Assembly (NCBI GenBank): GCA_003254905.1
Contig: QANU01015964.1
Coordinates: 1,533,579-1,597,578, forward strand
From: Nissolia schottii
Lineage: Eukaryota > Streptophyta > Magnoliopsida > Fabales > Fabaceae
Length of the DNA: 64,000 nucleotides
Direction: 5' to 3'
Positions 47,829-58,440 of the stretch are shown piece after piece. The notes under the pieces are model-generated. The model worked only from the letters and a program-made list of their open reading frames with translations, did no database searches and was not told the DNA's origin. The first letter of the stretch is position 1. Each line of letters starts with the position of its first letter. A program made the position numbers and the translations under genes.

Positions 47829-49772
47829 CTATTCAGCATTCTGAGGGTTTGAAGTATCAGAGCTGCCTTGATCATTCAGCTGAGTGTTGCTACGGCCATC
47901 CGAGTCTACCGATTCCTCTTTCTCTTTTTGTGCTCCCCTTGATTCGTTTTGAGCTCCCTCTTCGTTTTCACTCTTCTTTTCCTCAACAACGTTCTCATTC
48001 TCAACCTGTCCCGCATCAGTATTGTTCTTTGAGGATGCATCATTTCCATTTTCATTGCTGTCTGAGTTATTCTGCGCAGCATCACTAACATTTTCTGAAT
48101 TTGTTGATCCCTCTCTGTTTTGTTCGGATGAAGTATTGGAGGAGTCAACATGGCTAGCATCTGTGATTTCATTAGCACTTCCATCACTGTCTCTGTTGCT
48201 CTGAACAGAGTTCACATTATCATTCTGCTCAGAATCAGTGCTATTTTCCGACTTGGAGGATTCATCTTTGTTCAGTTCTGATGAAGTATCAGTGGAAGTA
48301 AGTTGTACCTCTTGGCTTTGGCTAGCATCGTCATTGCCATTTGTATTGGATGATGAAGCATTTTCAGGTGTTCCTTCTTGGGTGGAATTGTTGTTGGGGT
48401 TTTCACTCTGAGCAGAATCACCGGAGGCGTCCTTATACTCTCCATTAGTCACATTGCTCTCTTGAGCTCCCGAGGAATCTGTTGAAGTGGAATCAGCTTG
48501 CTGCTCTGATGAATCTGAGTTAGAATCTTCAGTTTTTAGAAGGCTGGAGTCCTCTACCTTGGAGTTTGAGTTCTCTGATGTTTCAACCTGCTTTTCAGTA
48601 GTATCAGATGTTGTGTGGGTTCCATTTTGCGAGTTGAGAGTTTCTACACCATCTCCTGTGGGGTTATTCTGCTGTTGCTGCTGCTCTTCTGAACCTGAAA
48701 CGGATTTGTCCTGCAAATCATTCTTGCTTTCAGCCTGATTCTCAATAGCGGTTCCTTGGTTGGTTGCTGCGATAGTAGAATCAGTCACTTCTGTAGATTC
48801 TGATTCAGCTACATTTGAGCCTGATTCATTCTTATCTGCATGTGGTACTTCAGAACCATTTGTCTGAGACCCCGAGTCTAACTCGTTGTTTTCTTTGTTG
48901 TCAGATTGTTCTGTCTTGTTGGAACTTCCATCCATGGTATCTTGAGATGTATGATCTGCAGCTGTGGAGGCATTATCCCCTTCAGAATGTTCTTCTCTAT
49001 GCTCCTCATTGCTCCTTTCCTCGTCCCGAGCCTGATCTTCAGATGGAACCACCTCCTTAATCTTATCATTCTCTTCTCTTTCATTTTCTGTTGCTTTGCT
49101 CTCCTCCTTATCTTCTTTGCTATCTTTATCACCGTTTCCCTCCACTTCTTCCTTAGCTTCAGTTCTGTCTTGCCTGGCATCTTCCTTCTCCTTATTTTCC
49201 GTCTTCATCTCTGTTGCCTCCTCATTCTCTTGCTGACCCTTTTCCTCACTACTCTCTCTACTTTCTTTATGCTCCACCTCAGTTTTGTTCTCTTCATTCT
49301 CCTTCATTTCACTCTCACCCTCCTTGTTGCCCTTATTGTCATTCTCATCACTTTGCTTTTCTGTCACAGCATTTTCGGAGCTCTCTTCATTCCCTTGACC
49401 TACTGAACCCTGTCTGGGCTCAGAATTCTCTTCGTTGTAACTTTGCTCTTGCTTCTGCTTCAGGATCTCATCTTCCACGCCATTAACATCGTCTAGTTTG
49501 TTTTGCTCTTCATGTTTGCTTTCTTCTTCACCTTCCTCCTCCCTGTGCCTTGCATCTATGGCAGAAGATTGCTCCACATTAGGATGGAGGTCCTTCCTCC
49601 CTAACTTGACAGCCTCATTGCCGGTTTTCTCGCTCTCCCCATATGACGCTTCCTTCTCGCGAGAGTGTCCGACTTGATAAACCAGCCAGATACAAACTCC
49701 AAGCAGAACACACACTATTAGAGCATGCTTCACCTTGAAGCCATTGGATCTCGGATTCCTCTGTCTGAACAT
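47829..49772 (-). CDS. Acidic low-complexity single-pass membrane protein
   Basis: One frame of 647 residues. Residues 1-15 are basic (RQRNPRSNGFKVK). A hydrophobic segment follows at about 16-34 (HALIVCVLLGVCIWLVYQV), then about 610 residues dominated by Glu, Asp, Ser, Asn, Gln, Lys and Thr. This is a type II signal-anchor layout with a disordered tail in the secretory lumen or cell exterior, although cytosolic orientation cannot be excluded. Automated annotation often calls such proteins dentin sialophosphoprotein-like, which reflects composition only. A Q5 run and imperfect repeats (about residues 490-610) are present. Plant relatives keep the first 40 residues well; the function is unknown. 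A splice acceptor about 60 bases upstream (CCTGAGCAG) suggests an intron in the leader. Confidence 0.85.
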   Translation of the reverse strand: MFRQRNPRSNGFKVKHALIVCVLLGVCIWLVYQVGHSREKEASYGESEKTGNEAVKLGRKDLHPNVEQSSAIDARHREEEGEEESKHEEQNKLDDVNGVEDEILKQKQEQSYNEENSEPRQGSVGQGNEESSENAVTEKQSDENDNKGNKEGESEMKENEENKTEVEHKESRESSEEKGQQENEEATEMKTENKEKEDARQDRTEAKEEVEGNGDKDSKEDKEESKATENEREENDKIKEVVPSEDQARDEERSNEEHREEHSEGDNASTAADHTSQDTMDGSSNKTEQSDNKENNELDSGSQTNGSEVPHADKNESGSNVAESESTEVTDSTIAATNQGTAIENQAESKNDLQDKSVSGSEEQQQQQNNPTGDGVETLNSQNGTHTTSDTTEKQVETSENSNSKVEDSSLLKTEDSNSDSSEQQADSTSTDSSGAQESNVTNGEYKDASGDSAQSENPNNNSTQEGTPENASSSNTNGNDDASQSQEVQLTSTDTSSELNKDESSKSENSTDSEQNDNVNSVQSNRDSDGSANEITDASHVDSSNTSSEQNREGSTNSENVSDAAQNNSDSNENGNDASSKNNTDAGQVENENVVEEKKSENEEGAQNESRGAQKEKEESVDSDGRSNTQLNDQGSSDTSNPQNAE

Positions 49773-50938
49773 ACCGAATATTCCTGAATCGTGAGCCTCA
49801 AAATTTCCCCTTTTTCCTCAGACACCTGCTCAGGTGAACAAAAATGTCTATCAGTATCAAGTATCAACTATCAAGGACTCGACGTGGCTCTAATGGCTAG
49901 TGCCTACTCAGCATAACTGAATAGAAAAATAAAAAAAATCTCCCTCTTATTTCCTAGAGCAACAGTGAATTCAAGATTCACATGTACACAGGCTGATCTA
50001 CAGAGAGTATAAGAAAAAGAGAGTATTTTTACCGACAGTAATGACTAATGATATTATCCGTGGACCATGGTTTACCAAAATCAAGATCACATCTGTGAAC
50101 TACTTACTGATCAATATAAACACCCCATGGAACATTTACAAGGGTAAGAATTGGATACATCTATTCATGGTCTAAGCTTCCAATTTCAAATCAACAGCAG
50201 CATAAGCGCACTCTGGAAGCAGCTCAGTTGGAGAAACCAGATTATAACATCATGAATATGGTATAGACCAGAACAATGGAAGGCATGCTCAAAGGTAACA
50301 CATTGACACAGATCTAGATTTACATCTAAACAGAAGTAAGTTTCTCAATAACAAAAGGAACAGTAAATCAAGCAAATGACATACATTCATTCATACATAC
50401 ACACACATACCAGTAAGAAACCGGGGCTTTGGAGTTTCTCTAACCTGAATTGGATGCCCTTCCCTTGAACTAGAACAGAAACATGTGTAGCAACAAGCAA
50501 GCAGATTTAGGATGCAGACCAGAATTATTTATTGGACTGAAACCATGTGTGGCAGCAATTGGCATGATCTTACACTTTCATTTATAGCAAATGCTTTGAA
50601 GGACGACTATTTGTTTATGCTCACTTGCTTTAAAAGTAGCCAAATTATTAGAGAAAAAGGTAAAACGACGCCGTCTTCTGAAAAAGTTAGGAGCACCGCC
50701 ATCATCGAATAGAAACCGACACGTGGCATTTCATAAACCAAAACCCGGTAACCCTTTTGATCCTTTCTTCTACTCATCTTCATTCTTCAGCAAAAAGCCC
50801 CAAAGTCAGATCAGAATAAAAATTAGGTCTTTCTCAATCAATCGAGATTTCTCTTTCTTTCTTTCTTTCTTTCTTTACCAAACCCCTAAGCAAGAGGTGT
50901 GGTGAGACTAATCTCTCAAAAAAACCCTCACCGACCCA
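49773..50938. promoter_or_regulatory. Bidirectional spacer between the acidic protein gene and NFS1
   Basis: About 1.17 kb between two divergent starts. It probably contains the leader intron of the minus-strand gene. A G-box CACGTG at 50720-50725 (in ACACGTGGCA) and an AACGACGCCGTC motif near 50664 lie on the NFS1 side. A CTTT run (50853-50876) falls in the NFS1 leader. Confidence 0.5.
50853..50876. repeat. (CTTT)n microsatellite in the NFS1 leader
   Basis: About six CTTT units about 65 bases upstream of the NFS1 start codon, so probably within its 5' untranslated region. Confidence 0.9.
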
Positions 50939-52315
50939 ATGACCTCAAAGCTAGTTGCTTCCAGTCTCCGCCACCACCTCACAAAATCAACCCGCCAGAT
51001 CCTCCGCCGCCAGCCGCTCTCCACGTCGGCGGCTGCGGCGGTGACGGCGGAAGCCCAGCCCCATGAAGACGCCGCGGGAATCACGATGAAGGGCGTGCGA
51101 ATCTCCGGAAGACCCCTCTACCTGGACGTGCAAGCGACGTCGCCGGTGGACCCTCGCGTCCTCGACGCCATGCTCCCCTTCTACCTCTCCCGCTACGGTA
51201 ACCCTCACTCCCGGACCCACTTCTACGGCTGGGAATCCGACGACGCCGTCGAGAAAGCGCGGGCCCAGGTGGCGGCCCTAATCGGCGCTTCCCCGAAGGA
51301 AATAGTGTTCACCTCCGGCGCCACAGAGTCCAACAACATCTCAATCAAGGGCGTGATGCATTTCTACAAGGAGAAGAAGAAGCACGTGATAACCACCCAG
51401 ACGGAGCACAAGTGCGTGCTCGATTCCTGCCGCCACCTCCAGCAGGAGGGTTTCGACGTAACCTACCTTCCCGTTGAGTCCGACGGGTTGGTTGATTTGG
51501 AGAAGCTCAGGGCGGCGATTAGGCCTGACACGGGTCTTGTCTCTGTTATGACCGTGAACAACGAGATTGGGGTGGTTCAGCCTATGGAGGAGATTGGGAA
51601 GATTTGCAAGGAGTTCAATGTTCCCTTCCACACCGACGCTGCGCAGGCGTTGGGGAAGATTCCAGTTGATGTGGAGAAGTGGAATGTGAGCTTGATGTCT
51701 CTGAGTGGACACAAAATTTATGCCCCTAAAGGAATTGGGGCTTTGTACCTTAGGAGGAGGCCCAGGATTAGAGTTGAGCCTCAAATGAGTGGTGGTGGAC
51801 AAGAGAGAGGGATTAGGAGTGGGACGGTGCCTACACCTTTGGCTGTTGGTATGGGCGCGGCATGTGAGCTGGCAATGAAGGAGATGGAGTATGATGAGAA
51901 GAGGATATCTGGTTTGCAGGAGAGGCTGCTTAATGGGATCAGAGAGAAGCTTGATGGGGTGGTGGTGAATGGGAGCATGGAGAGGCGGTATTCGGGGAAC
52001 TTGAACTTGTCGTTTGCTTATGTTGAAGGGGAGAGTCTGCTTATGGGGTTGAAAGAGGTGGCTGTGTCCAGTGGTAGTGCCTGCACCAGTGCCAGCTTGG
52101 AGCCTTCCTATGTGTTGAGGGCATTGGGGGTGGATGAGGACATGGCTCACACTTCCATTAGGTTTGGTATTGGGAGGTTCACCACCGAGGCTGAGATTGA
52201 CAGGGCGGTTGAGCTCACGGTTCAGCAGGTGGAGAAGCTGAGGGAAATGAGCCCGCTTTATGAGATGGTGAAGGAAGGCATCAACATCAAGGATATTCAA
52301 TGGGCACAGCACTGA
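50939..52315 (+). CDS. NFS1: Mitochondrial cysteine desulfurase
   Basis: Intronless frame of 458 residues. It takes sulfur from cysteine, with PLP, for iron-sulfur cluster assembly on ISU scaffolds together with ISD11 and frataxin. An Arg-rich, acid-poor presequence (residues 1-35, with [17 protein letters not shown]) fits mitochondrial import. Landmarks: [14 protein letters not shown], the PLP loop [22 protein letters not shown], the PLP lysine 259 in [12 protein letters not shown], the [11 protein letters not shown] block, and the catalytic Cys382 in [19 protein letters not shown]. The C-terminal end [21 protein letters not shown] is typical of group I (IscS/NFS1) enzymes. The mobile-loop SGSACTSAS sequence separates it from the plastid SufS type. 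All key residues are present. Confidence 0.97.
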   Translation: MTSKLVASSLRHHLTKSTRQILRRQPLSTSAAAAVTAEAQPHEDAAGITMKGVRISGRPLYLDVQATSPVDPRVLDAMLPFYLSRYGNPHSRTHFYGWESDDAVEKARAQVAALIGASPKEIVFTSGATESNNISIKGVMHFYKEKKKHVITTQTEHKCVLDSCRHLQQEGFDVTYLPVESDGLVDLEKLRAAIRPDTGLVSVMTVNNEIGVVQPMEEIGKICKEFNVPFHTDAAQALGKIPVDVEKWNVSLMSLSGHKIYAPKGIGALYLRRRPRIRVEPQMSGGGQERGIRSGTVPTPLAVGMGAACELAMKEMEYDEKRISGLQERLLNGIREKLDGVVVNGSMERRYSGNLNLSFAYVEGESLLMGLKEVAVSSGSACTSASLEPSYVLRALGVDEDMAHTSIRFGIGRFTTEAEIDRAVELTVQQVEKLREMSPLYEMVKEGINIKDIQWAQH

Positions 52316-53731
52316 TTATCTTGATAAGGCATGTTTATGGCTTGATTGGATATATGGTGAGCAGTGCTGGACATGGATGAAGTCCCTTGGGAGATGATTA
52401 AACATACGTGCTGCTCAACAGTATATATTATTGTCGATCATCCTGGTTTCATGTGGCCTTCTAGATTTCTTGAGAGTCACAATTGGTAATTTGGATGAAA
52501 CAGGCTCATAAATGGTTATGTATAATAACACATTTCTAGTATTGCATGCATTTTCTTAGGAAGTGCCTATCTTAGATTATGATGCCAGAAGCTCATACCC
52601 ATTATTTTTAGTTTTGATTTTGTTTTGTTGGTTTGTTCATTTTTAGGACAACTAGATATGGTGTATTCTCGGTTTTGAATGTGTTTTGCTGGCATACGAC
52701 TGAACTAGATGATGATAGCTGAATAAAGGTCATATGTTTGCATGCCACTGGCAACTTCTAAATTTTCCTGGTTGTTAAATGGATGTGGCAGCTTTTATTT
52801 ACAGTTTCTAATTTAAGTGAGAAGAGTTGATTTTAAACCATCATACCTTTACGTTTATACATTCAATTATCAAATGCATCAATAACATAAGTAGTCAGCT
52901 TAAAAATGGTTTTATATCAAGTTCACCAATAAATTAGTGCAAATATGACGACAAACATATTCTGCCTGCTAAACTGTTTTCTATGTTCAATTGTTATTTA
53001 TGCAGTTACGGTTACCTGTGCAGAAAAAATAATGAGAATTATAAATAAATACCCACTTGTTTTGTTCACTGCAACCAGTATTTGTGGGATGGTATTCTGA
53101 AAAACTTTAATGTATTGCAATTCTGTGTCTGTGAAATAGTGCTGTTTCGATTGGTTTTTGCCACTTTCTGCTGTATAAAATTCTCTTTGATAGTTTTAGC
53201 TTTGTAGTTACAATTTCTCTCTTAAAGTAGCCAATTATTCCATTGTAAGGTGATTTGTGATCAGCTTTGTGATTGCAAAGTGAGAAGATGGTGTTAAGAA
53301 TATCATAATCTGTGTAGATTGGATTCATTAGGTTCAGGTAATACTAGTAAGAATTTGGAATAAGCTTTCCCTTTCCTAGTAGTTCTTTAGGATGGAGGCT
53401 GAGATCATATGAACTATCCTGCTGTGTGCAGCCGGCTATTGATTAAGTTTCTTCTCAAAACTGGTACCTTTGCTCATACCAAAACATAATTAGATCTTCT
53501 CAAATCAAAATCCAATGGAGATGGCATGCTGATCAGGAGTAGGATAGTTATGCTGTTTCTTCAAGTAAGTTTATCCTTGGATTACACTCAACATGTCAAA
53601 GTTGTAGGCCATGACATGATATGCCACTCGACAGGCTAGCAGCTTGCTAAGCTTAGTCCGTGAATCACTCCAATCAAAGCTGAGGCCAACTAAACAGTGG
53701 TTTGATTGGAGCCCTGGAGGCCAAGGTTTGA

Positions 53732-53852
53732 ATAGTATGTTTGGATTTCTGTTTTGATCTCCGAAACCATGAATTGAGAAAAGTTGTAAGAGGGATTTTT
53801 TTCCCCAAACCATGATTTGGAGGTTTATAAATTAGAGACCAAACATGCTATA
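53732..53852. repeat. Short foldback repeat
   Basis: The left AGTATGTTTGGATTT and right GACCAAACATGCT are inverted relative to one another and enclose about 95 bases with further pairing (AAACCATGAATTGAG against CCAAACCATGATTTGG is direct, not inverted). Possibly a small MITE; ends uncertain. Confidence 0.35.
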
Positions 53853-56285
53853 TGTCACTGTAAAAAATTGAGCTGGCGAAGCCATTAGGTGCAGCATCAT
53901 TTGTGGCTTGTTTTGTTAGTTAGGGTCTATCATGGGTTTCTATTAAGGCATGCTTTCCTCTTTGGTCTGCAAAAATCGAGGTTTGGTTGAATTTCCTTAT
54001 CCCTGCTTTTTGGGCTGAAAGTTGGTTATAGCATTGTCCCAGGTAAATGAGCCCAATATAATGGGCCATGCCAGCGTAGTTGGTGGTTTGCTTTTTTGGG
54101 TCAACACCAGCGTTGAGATTATGAGGAACGAAGTCTCTAATCTATTCTCTTGGTTTAAAACCCAGATCCTCTTGCAACCCAAAAAAATAATCCCAGATTC
54201 CCTCGCCTATATTTTGGGCCTGAACCCCCACTCTGGAAGTGCAGCCCTTGGTTTAAATACGAAGAGCAATGTTACATGGCTAGAAGGATATTGACGATAT
54301 CTTTTGAAAAAGTTATGTTGATTTATATATGAAAATGAAGTAGAAGAGTTAATTAGTATCCAACATGATTTTGTTAATGAAATTTTGACAAAAACTTTTG
54401 GTTCAAGCATCTTTTTCCTTAGAATCCTAGATCATCTTACCCTCTACTCTACATCTACATGTCCTAAACTTTAGCAGCTTAGGTTACGGTACTATGTGCA
54501 TGCTCTTGTGCTGTGAGCTAATCCCTCCCTTGCGATTATTTTTGATTGCACGTCATTGAAACCGATTTTGATGTGTAACTTTTTGTGTTCACCCTAAACC
54601 CTGAAGTATCGAAAAATATTTGGTTGGCTAACAACTTCAAATTTTCCCAGACTGTTCAGTTCATCCTGGGGGAGCTGTTAACTAACTATTAAGCACGTAC
54701 ATGGTAACAGTTGAGTCCAAGAAGCGAGGCAGAGTTCACTTGGTATTGAGTAAAGGGGTGTTGTCAATTGCCACTGCCATCCAAATGCATCGGTCCCGGT
54801 TAATGCAAAAAAGGGAGGGGGGTTGGTTGGTATTTGTTGGTGAAAATGCCCTGACAAAGGGCGTTATAGGATCATCATATCATGTGGCTTTATCACTCGG
54901 GTGCTGTGGTGCTGCCCCATCAGCATCAGATGGCAACTAAAGTGTGTAGTTTCAGCTCAGTACATCTTTGTCCACGCCACAGGGGATATGATGGGATGGA
55001 CCGTGTTGCTGATATTTACAGCACAAAAAAACTTGCTCAAAAGCCATTTGATTGATTTGATTGGAATCAGAATCCCTTTTTTTTCTGAGTTTTCTCCCAG
55101 TGGTCCCCTGGCTTTTCAGTTTCCCCTCTCTCTGTCTTGACCTTTGCACCAAACATTCTCTTTTATCTCATGAATCTCTTTGGATACAAACAAGAGGACG
55201 TTCTTGTTCATGGGGGCTCCCACCAACTTCTCAAAGCCGCATCCTCACGTGACTGCTGCTGCCACCCGCTGTACTCTTATATTCTCTTTCCCCCTTGCCT
55301 TTGCTCCATCCATCTACACTTACTCTTCATAAAACTCTGCATCTCACTTTTAACGTCAAGGTTCTGTTCTTTCTCTAGTCATTTTCCTCGGCCTCAGAGC
55401 ATTTTTACATGATCACTCTTGATCGCTGGTTATGTTAAATCCGATACTAATAACTAGTTAGTTGCATTACCACGGGTGTAATCAAATTGGATTCTCAAAC
55501 CAGACCCATTTATGGTTACACTTGACATAATTTCGGGAAGATGTGATTAACCATTTAAACTTATGATGGGGTGAATGCTTTGTTTGTTGTGTTTTTTTCA
55601 ACTAGCTACTCTCATAGAAGAACAAAAGCTACGCACATGTGGTTTTCTAATTTGCTTCACGACAAAGGGATTTTTGAAGGGAGATACTGTTGCTGCTTAT
55701 ATTTATGCAAAAGATGATGACTGCACAAATCAATCATTCCTGAATTTAATTGACATCATTGGAACCCATTATTGTGATGGATGGATGGATATACTCAAAA
55801 TAAGACGAGAATGTCCAAACTCCCTATGTTAGCTTCTTAAGTTTTATTTGTTTTTAATTCACAGCTCTTAAAATCTACTTCTTTTATAAATTAAAAAAAG
55901 AAAGAGAGTCTAATTTATTATTTTATGGTTTTCCTTTAAAACATAGACATCTCTGATGATAAAGAGGTCCGTTCTCTTCCATCGTTTCAAGCACCCAAAA
56001 ATGAGAAATGAAAGTCTGTGAAACACTCCATATAGTCTACTTTACTTAAAACAGCAGCTGATCCCTGCATTCTTAACTATTTTTCGATATACCAATTAAC
56101 AGGTTCAAGAGGGAACCGTGTTACATCATGTGACTCGTTATCGTCTTGTCACTTTGAATACAAATTAAAAAAACTTAGTGGTTCCTTCCAACTAACCATC
56201 TACCGTCTTTACGGACACAGGAGCTCAACATCACATTATTGGAAAAATAAAAAATAGTGCAGGCATTTTCTTATGATATGTATTA

Positions 56286-56289
<4 letters not shown>

Positions 56290-56323
<34 letters not shown>
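56290..56323. repeat. (TA)n microsatellite
   Basis: Uninterrupted AT run of about 34 bases. Confidence 0.95.
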
Positions 56324-56324
<1 letters not shown>

Positions 56325-57674
56325 CTTTAGCCGTGGATATAACTGTTCTTAGGTTGCTTCGAGGAGTTACACTGCTTTTTCTTCAGTGACTAGTTATCAG
56401 TGCCCAAAGCCATTTAACCACACAATATGTAAAGTGATGCTCGAGGCGTGCACCACACAGTACTAGTAGAGTAGAGAGTCAAACAGGCATTGTATTGTAT
56501 TGATTAATAATAAAGCACCTATGGCTTCAATCATTTTCTACCCCTCAAAAACTACGACCTGATCACTTTTATATCACAATTTTTGTAGTGATATTACAGA
56601 TTTAGCAACATTACTGTTTTCTAAGCATTCACAAAAAATTACGGTGGACGGTGGAGGTAGCTATCTACAAGACTACAAACAAAACGTAATATTATAGATT
56701 GTTCACATCAATTCAGGGGCATGGGACAGAGCATATGAAAAAAATCTGAATGAAAGCAACCTAATACATCTCTTTGCTTTTGGAGGGATACTGTGAGAAA
56801 TCAAATGAAGATTTAAGATTATAATCAGAGTTTCTCATGTCAAATTGTTTTGGTTGCTTCCTTTGATTGCATGTTGCAGGATTTGGCTCTAGACAGGAAG
56901 TACGGACTAAATGATGTCTCAATAAAAAACACACAAGTAAAAACTAAAATGTTGATATTACGGCATGACATTTTTGTTTCCTTCAAAAATTAAAAAGAAT
57001 GATTGTATTCTTTGACCTCGTTTACGTGGAGGATCCTCGAGGCAAACGAGCGGGGCCATGTTAGGAGAAATCATTTTCAACATATAGCCAAATCTTGTGT
57101 TATCTAAGTTTTCTCCCCATACTTATCCTTAGTAAAATGTTAATAGTGGAGAGAGACCCTTCATAATTTTTTTTATTATTAATACTCCGCAATTGATTAT
57201 TATGAGGCTTCATAATTAAAATTTAAATACGCTATCCTAATTTTTAATATGTTAGTCATGTTCTTATTATCGTATATATTCTAACAAAGAACAAAAACTT
57301 GTTCGATGGTGCTAAAACGTCATACTAGATATATTATAAATCACTCAATGAATGACCTTAATTATAAATGGTGGATCTTCCACTTTATAATATTAGTGTT
57401 TTAAGACTACGCACGAATTTTTCACAAAGAATGGGAAAAAGTTAGAAATAAGTATGGACAAAACAAATTAAGCATTAAGCACCATGTTGCTCTTACCAAG
57501 TTGAGATTTTAATGACCAAAAAGTGGACTAAGCTGGCAGAATCTGTTTAGAGCAACATAAGAAAAAGAAACTCAGCTAACACACAATGATGAGAGGTAAG
57601 AACCAAAAAAGCGAGAAAGAAATTAAGAAAGAATTACCATTTGTATTATTCTTATTGATTAAAAATCTAATGTA

Positions 57675-57677
<3 letters not shown>

Positions 57678-57710
<33 letters not shown>
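57678..57710. repeat. (TA)n microsatellite
   Basis: Uninterrupted AT run of about 33 bases, about 90 bases downstream of the EPFL stop codon, possibly in its 3' untranslated region. Confidence 0.95.
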
Positions 57711-57717
<7 letters not shown>

Positions 57718-57800
57718 GAATTGACAAAATGATTGGTGCCCTTGAGTATATCTAACTAAAAAGAAGCAAATTGGAGTGTGGGGGGACAAATTGGGGAAAA

Positions 57801-58440
57801 TCAGGGGTTGATAATAATGTTGCCACATTTGCACTTCCATGTCATAGGCTTGTAGTTGGAACCGGAAGTGTTCTCCCTTGTGGCATAAACAATTGTTGTA
57901 GACACCACCATTGAAGAAGACTTGATCTTCTTCCCATTCCTAACTGGAGGCTCTACAGGCACCTGAATAGCCTCACATTTTCCACATGTCCTGCATATTC
58001 CGTCACATCTTGGTGGCCTTGACCCTATCATTGCCCTCACCATAGCCTTTTCATCACTCACTTCCTTCACCACAAAAATTCACAAGAAAAATCAAAATTG
58101 TTTCATTTATCACTCATGATAATTGTTAGGTCTTTCTTACGTGTCAGTTCGACAAATTTAATACATTTCTAGATCAATGTACTCACTCATTTGTCAAACA
58201 ACAGATAAAAAAGACCAGAGATAGTAGTGAACTAGAATTCTTTCTCTACCTGTTGGGAACTATTCTGATTGAGAGTCTTTCTTCCTGTTAGGAACAAAAA
58301 GAGAAAGACAATAATGTTACTTAGTTGAAGCCTCTTTTTTTTTTTTTTTTTTTTTNGACAATCAGAAAGAGAAGAGAAACGCTAAGAAAGCTGAGTCTTT
58401 GGGCACAAATGGCATGAACATCATGATCACGCCCCATCAT
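57801..58440 (-). CDS. EPIDERMAL PATTERNING FACTOR-like secreted peptide (EPFL1/2/3 type)
   Basis: Minus-strand gene in three pieces. Exon 3 (57801-58064) encodes EVSDEKAMVRAMIGSRPPRC and onward, ending WKCKCGNIIINP. Exon 2 (58250-58284, 35 nt) encodes RKTLNQNSSQQ. Exon 1 (58357-58440, incomplete) encodes MMGRDHDVHAICAQRL and a hydrophobic run SFLSVSLLFLIV that fits a signal peptide. Exon 1 is cut by one N at 58356 beside a poly-T run, so its last codons and donor are missing. Six cysteines (RC, IC, TC, KC, then KCKC) and GSRPPRC, CEAIQVP and YKPMTWKCKCGN place it in the EPFL1/2/3 clade. These peptides act in the apoplast on ERECTA-family receptors with TMM in shoot and leaf-margin patterning. 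The peptide end is secure; exons 1 and 2 are my inference from frame and splice signals. Confidence 0.88.

Larger units (their letters stand above)
52316..57800. other. Long intergenic region
   Basis: 3' flank of NFS1 (to about 52700), then 5 kb without a supportable gene. It contains a weak foldback repeat near 53732-53852, CT-rich promoter-like text near 55100-55400 with no following gene, and TA microsatellites at 56290-56323 and 57678-57710. Open frames near 54022, 55137 and 55575 have no recognisable domain. Confidence 0.45.

Noticed and set aside
51341-52312. 323-codon minus-strand frame opposite NFS1
   Set aside because: Shadow of the NFS1 coding sequence, Leu/His/Pro-rich with no recognisable domain.
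54701-55412. Possible gene with CT-rich leader and several short frames
   Set aside because: Promoter-like text is present but no frame has homology or consistent splice sites; left as intergenic.
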